This document shows, one piece after another, positions 1 to 5,413 of a stretch of 5,413 bases of DNA. Source of the stretch: Chthoniobacter flavus (GTDB taxonomy: Bacteria > Verrucomicrobiota > Verrucomicrobiia > Chthoniobacterales > DYNR01); the NCBI GenBank assembly GCA_020720945.1, contig DYNR01000164.1, positions 1 through 5,413 of the forward strand, in the 5' to 3' direction. The notes under the pieces are model-generated. The model ran no database searches, had not been told where the DNA came from, and saw only the letters and a program-made list of their open reading frames with translations. A program made the translations under genes and the position numbers. Every line of letters starts with the position of its first letter. Position 1 is the stretch's first letter.

Positions 1-174
1 ACGGCAACCGATGTTCCATTCATCCGGGCACAAGAAAGCCCATAGCGCGACCAAGCCGACGGTTTGCTCCTTCGATTAAAAAAAGCGACCACTCATGCCG
101 CTTCCGTCACGGATGAAAAGATCTGCACGAGATTCCCACCATGCGAAAATCGTGGGCGACCTCCCACCACACGC
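1..174. other. 5' flank without a defensible gene
   Basis: No gene can be supported here. The three forward frames close at TAG 43, TAA 77 and TGA 114, so at most the last residues of an upstream gene could be present, and none is recognisable. The transducer's frame stays open from a TTG at 64, but the 37 residues this would add do not resemble the N-terminus of a TonB or TolA protein. No convincing -35/-10 pair was found. The segment closest to the transducer start contains a small inverted repeat, listed separately. Confidence 0.5.
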
Positions 175-193
175 ATGAAAATCCGTGGTCGCC
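155..193 (+). promoter_or_regulatory. possible hairpin around the transducer start codon
   Basis: GGCGACC at 155-161 is perfectly complementary to GGTCGCC at 187-193. This puts the proposed ATG (175) inside a 25-base loop. A competing 5-bp hairpin, GTGGG 152-156 with CCCAC 163-167, uses part of the same sequence. There is no Shine-Dalgarno sequence in the leader, so folding could affect access to the start. This is a structural observation only, and a 7-bp match can arise by chance. Confidence 0.2.
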
Positions 194-1233
194 GCATCCA
201 ATCCGAACGAAAAAAAGACCGCAAAGAATTCAGCGTCGCTTTTTCGGTTTCCTTGCTTCTCCACCTGCTGTTCTTCCTCGCCCTCGCATTTTCCGCTCTG
301 ATCTGGCCAGAGACCTTCTTTCCGAGCCCCAAAGAAAAGGATGAACTTCCCGTGGAAGTCATGATCCTCCCCCCGCAAGAGCCAAAACAAAAAGCGATGG
401 AATTTATCGAGACCACCGCGGAAGAAAGCGCGGAATCCCCCGCCGATGCGAAATTTGAATCCGATCGCAACACCTTGGCTGCCAGCGAAATGCAAGGAAA
501 AGGTGCTGCGGATATGCCTTCGTTGGACGGAAGGGATGCCACTTACCTAGAACTCGAAAACCTCCAGTCTTCCCTCGGCCCAGACAAACAGCCGCAGCCC
601 GCAACCCCACCAACTCCTCCAACACCCCCCACACCTCCCGAGCCAGAAAAAAAACAAGAAACTCCGCCAGAAAAAGAGCCAAAAAAAACCGCTCCTCCGA
701 AAAAAGAAAAACCTGTCACCCATGCGCCGGAATTGGCCGCATTGCGCAAGCAACAAGAAGTCCGCCGCGCCGACCCCGTCGCCCCGCCAGAGGTCAAGCA
801 GCAAGTCCGCCGTGCGGAAGAAACTTCCGTGCAACCACCCCGCCCACCGGGCTACCAACCCGAACGGCGGATCACCCGCATCGAAGGGGGAGTCAGCAAC
901 CAAGGGCGCACTTCGGTCGCTGCCGCCGCCACCCCGATCGGTCGCTACAAAAAAGCACTTTCGGATGCCATCGGCTCGCGCTGGTATTTCTATGTCCGCA
1001 ACGACATCGATGTGTTAGCCGTCGGCACACTCACTATCCGTTTCGAGGTTTCGGTCGGCGGAAAAGTCTCGAAAATCAAACTTGTCCGAAACTCCTCAAA
1101 CGAAAGCTTTGCGTCCGTCAGCATCCGTTCCATCATGGAAGCGGACATCCCACCCATCCCACCCGAAGTAGCGGAACTGCTCGAAAACAACCGCATCGAA
1201 GTCGATTATACTTTTTCCATCCTTGCCAATTGA
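175..1233 (+). CDS. TonB/TolA-like energy transducer
   Basis: This protein links the inner-membrane proton motor to the outer membrane across the periplasm. With the start at ATG 175 it has 352 residues: a short basic cytoplasmic tail (1-18), one membrane anchor (about 19-43), a long charged and proline-rich spacer (about 50-245) with four tandem TPP units (144-155) and Lys/Glu/Pro-rich stretches, then a C-terminal domain (about 254-350) that looks like the TonB/TolA C-terminal fold, with GTLTIRFEVSVGGKV and the IPPIPPEV end. The anchor contains S26-x3-H30, the Ser/His pair that TonB and TolA use to contact the motor. An in-frame TTG at 64 would add 37 residues, but ATG 175 gives the usual short tail. 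The motor genes follow after 17 bases, which supports the role. The ALIW next to the anchor is TolA-like, but no TolB/Pal or receptor gene is in view, so Ton versus Tol remains open. It is longer than E. coli TonB (about 240 residues). Confidence 0.85.
   Translation: MKIRGRRIQSERKKDRKEFSVAFSVSLLLHLLFFLALAFSALIWPETFFPSPKEKDELPVEVMILPPQEPKQKAMEFIETTAEESAESPADAKFESDRNTLAASEMQGKGAADMPSLDGRDATYLELENLQSSLGPDKQPQPATPPTPPTPPTPPEPEKKQETPPEKEPKKTAPPKKEKPVTHAPELAALRKQQEVRRADPVAPPEVKQQVRRAEETSVQPPRPPGYQPERRITRIEGGVSNQGRTSVAAAATPIGRYKKALSDAIGSRWYFYVRNDIDVLAVGTLTIRFEVSVGGKVSKIKLVRNSSNESFASVSIRSIMEADIPPIPPEVAELLENNRIEVDYTFSILAN
604..639 (+). repeat. four tandem Thr-Pro-Pro units in the transducer
   Basis: Twelve codons encode TPP four times (residues 144-155). 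Synonymous codons differ from unit to unit (ACC/ACT/ACA for Thr; CCA/CCT/CCC for Pro), so the repeat is conserved in the protein and not a recent slippage product. Proline-rich segments of this type stiffen and extend the periplasmic arm of TonB proteins. Confidence 0.8.
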
Positions 1234-1250
1234 ACCAACCCGAAGAATAA

Positions 1251-1940
1251 ATGTCCGAACTTCTCTTTATGGAATCTTTCAGCTTTCTGCCTCTCGCATC
1301 GATACTCCACTTTTTCGTCAACGGTGGATTCTTCATGTTCGTCCTCCTTTCGCTTTCGGTCTTCGCTCTCTCGATCATCATCTGGCGCGGAATTGCCCTC
1401 CGCTACCCGATCCTGCTACCAGAAAAAATCGGTGTGGCAGTCGAAGATCTGAAACCCGGCATGAACCTCGACCCCCTCTTGCGTGCCGTAAAAGCTGACG
1501 CTCAAAACGACTCGCCCCTCGCCCGCGTCGTCCGCGCCCTTTTAGACCACCGCAACTGGCCGGTCGCGGAAGCCCGCGAAGTCGTGCAAGCCCGTGCCCG
1601 CCATGAAGTTGCAAGAATGGAAAAAGGGCTCGTTTTCTTGGAAATCACCACGGGGATCGCCCCGCTCCTCGGTCTTCTCGGCACCCTCTCTGGGCTCATC
1701 GGGGTTTTCGCAAACCTCGGCGACTCGGGCGACCCCCAACTGGTAGCTCTCGGTATCGCCGAAGCGCTGAACACCACGATCATGGGATTGGCCGTCGCCG
1801 CCCCCAGCCTGATCGCCTACAACTACTATATGCGGAAAGTCGAGATGATCGCCGTGGAGATGGAATCGACCCTCGGCGAGCTGATCGAAAAACTTTATAC
1901 CGAACAAAACACCGCGCTCCCGCCGCGCAAGAGGGCATGA
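1251..1940 (+). CDS. MotA/TolQ/ExbB family proton channel protein
   Basis: This is the channel-forming subunit of the inner-membrane motor that couples proton flow to the transducer encoded just upstream. It has 229 residues, close to TolQ (230) and ExbB (244). Three membrane segments are visible: about 26-50, 130-152 and 166-190, with the expected large cytoplasmic loop between the first two. The family signature is clear: APLLGLLGTLSGLIGVF (137-153), then EALNTTIMGLAVAAPSLIAYN (171-191, last residues abbreviated here as a continuous match). T145 and T176 correspond to the pore threonines T148 and T181 of E. coli ExbB. The start at 1251 is the first ATG after the transducer's stop; ATG 1269 is an alternative six residues in. 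Its last codons overlap the next gene by 4 bases. The sequence alone does not tell ExbB from TolQ. Confidence 0.93.
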   Translation: MSELLFMESFSFLPLASILHFFVNGGFFMFVLLSLSVFALSIIIWRGIALRYPILLPEKIGVAVEDLKPGMNLDPLLRAVKADAQNDSPLARVVRALLDHRNWPVAEAREVVQARARHEVARMEKGLVFLEITTGIAPLLGLLGTLSGLIGVFANLGDSGDPQLVALGIAEALNTTIMGLAVAAPSLIAYNYYMRKVEMIAVEMESTLGELIEKLYTEQNTALPPRKRA

Positions 1941-2359
1941 AATTTTACACGAAAAAACGGCGGGCACCGGTGTTGATCATCCTGCCCCTGATTGACATTC
2001 TCGCCATCCTGCTGATCTTTTTTATCGTCACTTCGACCTTCAAAAAACGGCAACCGCAGATGCAGATCAACCTGCCCGATTCTAAAACGGCAGCCGAAGC
2101 CTCCGACATGGAAAAGGAACCCGTCCTCCTGCGCGTCCGAGGTGCCGAAGAAATTTCTCTCGATGACCGCCCCGTCCCCATCGCCTCCCTCGCCCAAGCT
2201 CTGCGCGAAACCTTGACAGACCAACCGGGGCGCCCCTTGGCACTCCAGGCCGACCGCGAAGCCCCCTTCGGCATCGTCGTCCAAGTCCTCGACGCGCTCA
2301 AAGAAGCCGGCATAAAAAATATCCCCGCTTTCACCCAACCGCAAAATTCAAAACCATGA
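1937..2359 (+). CDS. ExbD/TolR family biopolymer transport protein
   Basis: This is the second motor subunit, which sits inside the ExbB/TolQ pore and carries the protonatable residue. It has 140 residues, the normal family length (ExbD 141, TolR 142). A basic N-terminus (KKRR) precedes one membrane helix (about 12-34) with the signature LPLIDILAILLIFFIVTSTF. D20 matches the essential Asp25 of E. coli ExbD. The remaining 100 or so residues form the periplasmic domain, including the ALQADREAPFG and VVQVLDALKEAGI segments typical of the family. The start overlaps the channel gene's stop as ATGA, and the gene's own stop overlaps the def start in the same way, so translation of the three is probably coupled. 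AAGAGGG abuts the start but is too close to act as a normal ribosome binding site. Confidence 0.93.
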   Translation: MKFYTKKRRAPVLIILPLIDILAILLIFFIVTSTFKKRQPQMQINLPDSKTAAEASDMEKEPVLLRVRGAEEISLDDRPVPIASLAQALRETLTDQPGRPLALQADREAPFGIVVQVLDALKEAGIKNIPAFTQPQNSKP

Positions 2360-2907
2360 TTCTCGAAATCGTAAAATACGGGCACCCCGCACTCCGCGCG
2401 AAAGGAAAACGCATTGAAGCCGTAAACGAAAAAATCCGCAAACTCGCGGAAGATATGTTTGCCACCATGAAAGATGCCGAAGGGGTCGGCCTCGCCGCCC
2501 AGCAAGTCGGTGTCCCTGTCCAACTTTGCGTCCTCGATACGCGCGATGTCCCCAACCGCCCGAGCCGCATGAAAATCGACGGCAAAGAAATAAACTTCGA
2601 CGATTATATGCCGCTGGCACTCATCAACCCCGAAGTCGAAAAAATCGGGCCCCTCGTCCTCGGCGGGGAAGGTTGCTTGAGCTTTCCTGGAATATCCGCC
2701 GATGTTGCACGCCCTGAAGCAGTTACCGTAAAAGCCACGGGACTGGATGGGAACCCGATCGAGTTTGAAGCCAAAGGTCTCCTCGCCCGCGCCGTCCAAC
2801 ACGAGCACGACCACCTCCACGGCATCCTTTTCATCGACCGTCTAAACAAAAAAGAAAGAGATCGCGTGGATCGCGATGTCCGCCGCATCGCCGCACAAAA
2901 CAGTTGA
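2356..2907 (+). CDS. def: peptide deformylase
   Basis: This cytoplasmic metalloenzyme removes the formyl group from the N-terminal methionine of nascent proteins. All three family motifs are intact: G43VGLAAQQ50 (motif I), E105GCLS109 (motif II) and Q148HEHDHLHG156 (motif III). C107, H149 and H153 are the metal ligands and E150 is the catalytic acid. It has 183 residues against 168 in E. coli Def; the extra length lies mainly between motifs I and II (about 64-85), with a Lys/Arg-rich C-terminal tail. The gene starts inside the stop of the ExbD-like gene (ATGA overlap) and has no Shine-Dalgarno sequence, so it probably relies on coupling to the motor genes. In many bacteria def lies beside fmt (Met-tRNA formyltransferase). 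No fmt is present here, which makes the context noteworthy although the enzyme itself looks normal. Confidence 0.97.
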   Translation: MILEIVKYGHPALRAKGKRIEAVNEKIRKLAEDMFATMKDAEGVGLAAQQVGVPVQLCVLDTRDVPNRPSRMKIDGKEINFDDYMPLALINPEVEKIGPLVLGGEGCLSFPGISADVARPEAVTVKATGLDGNPIEFEAKGLLARAVQHEHDHLHGILFIDRLNKKERDRVDRDVRRIAAQNS

Positions 2908-2971
2908 AAGGCAACAAAAGAGACAGCCTATTCCTACCCACCCGCCAAACCGCAAGCCCCCTTCCGATTTT

Positions 2972-2994
2972 CCTTTTTTTCTGAAAATGAAAGG
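2972..2994 (+). terminator. possible weak terminator after def
   Basis: CCTTT (2972-2976) and TTTT (2977-2980) can pair with AAAA (2984-2987) and AAAGG (2990-2994), with a CTG loop and a 2-base TG bulge. A T-rich run (TTGGTTTTTGG) follows. It has the form of an intrinsic terminator for the motor-def operon, but the stem is AT-rich and so only moderately stable. The rest of the 140-base spacer (2908-3047) holds no gene. A TTGGTT (2995-3000) and a TACCAT (3018-3023) are 17 bases apart and could be a poor promoter for the next gene. Confidence 0.3.
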
Positions 2995-3047
2995 TTGGTT
3001 TTTGGAGAGCAAATCTCTACCATCACCGCAAACCTATCTGACACCTT

Positions 3048-3767
3048 ATGAGCAATCCCGTATTCAACGAAAGCCGCATCGAATCCATGGAAGTCACCTC
3101 TGGTGCAACCATGACCGTTTCAGGAACCATCCACAAAACCATTTTTCTTACAGCGCTTGCAGCGGGAACCGCCACCGCCGCTTGGCCCTTCGCGGGCACC
3201 TCGGCGGGGTGGATCGGCCTGGTCGCCGGTCTCATCATCGCGCTCATCGCCGTTTTTGCCGCATCCTGGAAACCTGCGTTATCTCCCGTCCTTGCACCAG
3301 TTTACGCAGTGAGCGAAGGCGCTGTTCTAGGGATTGTTTCGGCAACTTACAACGCGCAGAGCGGCGGCATTGTCTTGCAAGCGATCCTGATCACTTTCGG
3401 TATCCTTTTCACGATGCTCGCAATTTATGAATTTCGCATCATCCGGGTCACGGACACTTTCCGCTCCTTGGTCGTCTCTTGCACGATCGGCATCGCCCTC
3501 CTTTACTTGGTGACTTTTGCCCTCCAATTTTTCGGCGTTTCCGTGCCATTCCTCCACGACGGGGGGTGGATGGGCATCGGCATCAGCCTCTTCATCATCG
3601 TCATCGCTGCGATGAACTTTTTGCTGGATTTCGACAACATCGAAAAAGGGGCATCCGCGGGTGCCCCGAAGTATTGCGAGTGGCTCGCTGGCCTCGGTGT
3701 CTTGGTCACTCTGGTCTGGCTTTACCTCGAAGTCTTGCGCCTTTTGGCGAAACTCAACCGCCGCTAA
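3048..3767 (+). CDS. Bax inhibitor-1/YccA family membrane protein
   Basis: This 239-residue integral inner-membrane protein belongs to the BI-1/YccA superfamily, whose bacterial members include pH-sensitive calcium leak channels (YetJ) and a modulator of the FtsH protease (YccA). About seven hydrophobic segments are visible: near 31-46, 54-74, 80-100, 108-128, 139-163, 173-194 and 212-234. Recognisable family features are a short soluble N-terminus with the MTVSGTIHKT run, the P80VLAPVYAVSEGAVLG segment, the FLLDFDNIEKGA run after the sixth helix (acidic residues D194, D196, E199), and a last helix beginning CEWLAGLGVLVTLVWLYLE. It seems closest to the bacterial subgroup with this extended N-terminus. 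The start at 3048 has no Shine-Dalgarno sequence, but it is the natural ATG before the conserved region; ATG 3087 is possible. It is separate from the preceding operon. The role in this organism is not shown by the context. Confidence 0.9.
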   Translation: MSNPVFNESRIESMEVTSGATMTVSGTIHKTIFLTALAAGTATAAWPFAGTSAGWIGLVAGLIIALIAVFAASWKPALSPVLAPVYAVSEGAVLGIVSATYNAQSGGIVLQAILITFGILFTMLAIYEFRIIRVTDTFRSLVVSCTIGIALLYLVTFALQFFGVSVPFLHDGGWMGIGISLFIIVIAAMNFLLDFDNIEKGASAGAPKYCEWLAGLGVLVTLVWLYLEVLRLLAKLNRR

Positions 3768-3770
3768 AAC

Positions 3771-3788
3771 AAGGGGTTCCTCCCTCTT
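3771..3788 (+). terminator. possible weak terminator after the BI-1 gene
   Basis: AAGGGG (3771-3776) can pair with CCC (3782-3784) plus CTT (3786-3788), with a bulged T and a TTCCT loop. T-rich sequence follows, ending just before the ATG of the small gene at 3812. It may reduce read-through from the BI-1 gene. The stem is short, so this is tentative. Confidence 0.25.
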
Positions 3789-3811
3789 TTCAACCTTTAT
3801 TTTTTTCTTCC

Positions 3812-3991
3812 ATGAGCGATTGCCCTTTCATTAATTCTGTCAAAAGTCTCGTCACCACAGGGGAATGCAGCGACGAAGGTTGCCCGCTTTCCAAAATGCC
3901 GCCGGCGGGTCATCTGGTTGCAGCAGGGTTGCTTGCCGCAGCCGTTGCCATCCTTTTGACGGTTTTGCTTTCTCGGGGAAGCAAGGAATAG
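3812..3991 (+). CDS. small single-helix membrane protein, unrecognised
   Basis: I do not recognise this 59-residue protein. Its N-terminal half (1-32) is polar with three cysteines, C4, C19 and C24; the last two sit in a CSDEGC spacing (C-x4-C). The second half is one hydrophobic helix (about 33-54, rich in Ala, Leu and Val), followed by the short basic/acidic tail SRGSKE. There is no signal-peptidase or lipobox pattern, so it is best read as a small anchored protein whose cysteine-bearing part is on one side of the membrane. The composition (hydrophobic block, charged end, clean stop) argues for a real gene, but there is no Shine-Dalgarno sequence; the leader is a pyrimidine run. It follows the BI-1 gene by 44 bases in the same direction and may share its transcript. 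Which side the cysteines face, and whether they bind metal or form disulfides, cannot be told. Confidence 0.6.
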   Translation: MSDCPFINSVKSLVTTGECSDEGCPLSKMPPAGHLVAAGLLAAAVAILLTVLLSRGSKE

Positions 3992-4007
3992 TTTTGCCCG
4001 CCGCGCT

Positions 4008-4029
4008 CCCTTTGCTCTTGTTGCAAGGG
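4008..4029 (+). terminator. hairpin between the small gene and the glycosyltransferase
   Basis: CCCTTTGC (4008-4015) pairs with GCAAGGG (4023-4029), leaving one bulged T and a TCTTGTT loop. This gives seven base pairs, five of them G-C. TTCGTGTTTTGC follows, a modest T-rich run. It could end the BI-1/small-gene transcript. The remainder of the spacer (3992-4100) holds nothing I can identify apart from a run of eight A's directly before the next ATG. Confidence 0.3.
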
Positions 4030-4100
4030 TTCGTGTTTTGCTGGCTCCAAACGATTTCGCCCCCCTCTTCCGATAGCTCGAATCTATACGCCAAAAAAAA

Positions 4101-5192
4101 ATGCAAATCGGCTTGGTCAGGCGCGGGTGGTCTTCCTCCGGTGGGGCTGAAGCGTATTTGCGGAGGCTGGCAAATGCGCTGGTTTCCTCTGGGCATTCCG
4201 TCCGTCTTTATGCTTCAGACTGGCCGTCGAGCGAATGGGAGCACGGAGAAATCGTCCGCATCTCGGGCAAAGGGCCCGCAGATTTTTCCGCGTCGTTCGC
4301 TACTTCCCCGCAAGCAAAAAAAGACAAGGAGCAAGGAACCGTTTTTTTTAGCATGGAGCGAGTTCTTGGATGCCATGTTTTTCGCGCGGGCGACGGCGTT
4401 CACGCGGCGTGGCTCGAAAGGCGCAAAGCTTTTGAAAGCCCGTGGAAGGCGTGGTTCCGTAGGTGGAACCGAAAACACAAAGAGCTGCTAACACTAGAAA
4501 AACAGGTTTTTTCCCCAGAGAATACGAGGTTTGTCATCGCAAACTCCCGTCTGGTAAAAGAAGAAATCCTCTCCCGCTACCCGTATCCCGCCGAGCAAAT
4601 CGCCGTCATTCCAAACGGTTACGCCCCTCCTTCCTCCTCCCCTCTTTCCGGGGAAGAACGGCTTTCCCTCCGAAGAAAATTCGGCGTTCCGGCAAACGCT
4701 TTCGTCGCTCTTTTTGTGGGAAGCGGATGGGAGAGAAAAGGTCTGTCTTTCGCCGTCCGCACCGCAGGAAAGCTCCCGGAAACTCTGTTGGTCGTGGCAG
4801 GGAAAGGCAAATCTTTCCCCGCCTATTCCGGCAAACAAGTCCTCCACCTAGGTCCCCAGCGCGACATGGAACCCATCTACCAGCTTGCCGACATCCTTTT
4901 GCAACCGACTTGGTATGACCCCTTTAGCAACGCTTGCCTGGAAGGTTTAGCCGCAGGACTCCCGGTCATTACAACCAGAGACAACGGCTTTTCGGAAATC
5001 TTGAAAGAAGGCATCACCGGATCAGTCCTTTCTCGGGCGGACGCCGAAGATGAAATGCTCCGTGCCCTCACCTTTTGGAAAAACGAGGTAAGCAACGAAA
5101 CTTCCCTTCTCTGCAAAAAATCGGCGGCGGTATTCACCCCTTCAAAAAACGCTGAAGACACCGTGCGCGTCTTGGAAAAAATCCGCCATTAA
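4101..5192 (+). CDS. family-4 (GT-B) glycosyltransferase, WaaG-like
   Basis: This enzyme transfers a sugar from a nucleotide-sugar donor, most likely during assembly of LPS or another surface glycan at the cytoplasmic face of the inner membrane. At 363 residues it has the normal length for a two-domain GT-B enzyme. The N-terminal acceptor domain starts with MQIGLVRRGWSSSGGAEAYL, whose GG (14-15) forms the glycine loop. Mid-protein FRAGDGVHAAWLERR (94-108) resembles the equivalent part of E. coli WaaG, followed by a basic aromatic stretch (115-127). VIANSRLVKEEI and IAVIPNGY (170-174) precede the donor domain, where GSGWERKGL (207-215) supplies the basic R212/K213 pair. The donor signature WYDPFSNACLEGLAAGLPVITT ends in E281, but the usual first Glu of E-x7-E is Asp (D273). 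Start ATG 4101 follows an A-run with no Shine-Dalgarno sequence. It stands alone here, so sugar and acceptor are unknown. Confidence 0.92.
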   Translation: MQIGLVRRGWSSSGGAEAYLRRLANALVSSGHSVRLYASDWPSSEWEHGEIVRISGKGPADFSASFATSPQAKKDKEQGTVFFSMERVLGCHVFRAGDGVHAAWLERRKAFESPWKAWFRRWNRKHKELLTLEKQVFSPENTRFVIANSRLVKEEILSRYPYPAEQIAVIPNGYAPPSSSPLSGEERLSLRRKFGVPANAFVALFVGSGWERKGLSFAVRTAGKLPETLLVVAGKGKSFPAYSGKQVLHLGPQRDMEPIYQLADILLQPTWYDPFSNACLEGLAAGLPVITTRDNGFSEILKEGITGSVLSRADAEDEMLRALTFWKNEVSNETSLLCKKSAAVFTPSKNAEDTVRVLEKIRH

Positions 5193-5248
5193 CTCCCTCC
5201 CAACACCACGAAATCAAAGAACAAAACGCTTAAAATCTATTAAACCTA

Positions 5249-5254
5249 TTGACA
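5249..5254 (+). promoter_or_regulatory. TTGACA, possible -35 element
   Basis: A perfect sigma-70-type -35 hexamer lies in an AT-rich stretch 57 bases after the glycosyltransferase stop. It sits between CCTA (5245-5248) and TAGG (5258-5261), which are complementary. At the expected 16-18 base spacing only T-rich sequence is found (TTTTTC/TTTTCT near 5271-5277), a poor -10 match, so the promoter is unproven. Confidence 0.3.
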
Positions 5255-5292
5255 TTGTAGGATTTTTCGGTTTTTCTCTGTTTTGTCGGACG

Positions 5293-5338
5293 GCAAGGCG
5301 GGGGTAATTCTGGTGGAAGAATTGGCTTCCCCGTTTGC
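5293..5338 (+). ncRNA. compound hairpin, possible structured leader RNA
   Basis: Nested pairing can be traced by eye: GCAA 5293-5296 with TTGC 5335-5338; CGGGG 5299-5303 with CCCCG 5329-5333; T5305 with G5324; AATTCT 5306-5311 with AGAATT 5318-5323, closing on a GGTGGA loop. That is 16 pairs with two small internal loops. No T-run follows on either strand, so it does not look like an intrinsic terminator. It lies about 40 bases downstream of the TTGACA element and could be a structured 5' leader or a protein-binding site. No known riboswitch class is recognised. Confidence 0.3.
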
Positions 5339-5413
5339 AGGTTGCGGCAAAAAGAAAGTATCCTGAATCAGTGAGATAACTGCTGTGAATCTCTGTAATC
5401 AATTGGGCTGCAA

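Larger units (their letters stand above)
5193..5413. other. 3' flank without a convincing gene
   Basis: No coding region is persuasive. A 62-codon frame on the - strand (5214-5402) has unremarkable composition, matches nothing I recognise and is probably chance. A GTG at 5385 opens a + frame that runs off the window, too short to judge. Base use is more AT-rich up to about 5290. The region holds a TTGACA element and a compound hairpin, both listed separately, and a smaller hairpin GAGAT 5373-5377 with ATCTC 5389-5393. It may be the promoter and leader of a gene beyond the window. Confidence 0.5.

Overview
The window carries seven genes, all on the + strand, with short spacers, and looks like ordinary chromosomal DNA of a Gram-negative (two-membrane) bacterium. 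The evidence for an outer membrane is a TonB/TolA-type energy transducer with its ExbB/ExbD-type motor and a glycosyltransferase resembling the LPS-core enzyme WaaG. Starts are almost devoid of Shine-Dalgarno sequences and codons tend to end in C or G. Together with the gene set (a motor operon fused to def, then a BI-1/YccA-type membrane protein) this makes me lean to the Verrucomicrobiota/PVC group. That placement is an inference, not something the sequence proves.

Layout. Positions 1-174 have no gene I can defend. Positions 175-2907 form a tight operon: a TonB/TolA-like transducer, a MotA/TolQ/ExbB channel protein, an ExbD/TolR protein and peptide deformylase (def). The last two junctions are 4-base ATGA stop/start overlaps, so those three genes are probably translationally coupled. 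A 140-base spacer with an AT-rich hairpin follows. Next come a seven-helix Bax-inhibitor-1/YccA family protein (3048-3767) and an unrecognised 59-residue one-helix membrane protein with three cysteines (3812-3991). A 109-base spacer holds a second hairpin and leads to a family-4 glycosyltransferase (4101-5192). The last 221 bases have no convincing gene but contain a TTGACA element and a 46-base multi-part hairpin.

How the parts work together. The first three proteins should make one proton-driven machine: the channel and ExbD-like subunits harvest proton-motive force and the transducer carries it across the periplasm. Whether this is a Ton system (nutrient uptake) or a Tol system (envelope constriction) cannot be settled here, because no receptor, TolB or Pal gene is in view. 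Deformylase is a housekeeping enzyme that appears to be co-expressed by position. The BI-1 protein, the small membrane protein and the glycosyltransferase are all envelope-linked but have no demonstrable functional link.

I do not see a clearly new system. The best candidates for a second look are the 59-residue protein, the structured region after the glycosyltransferase, and the coupling of def to the motor operon.
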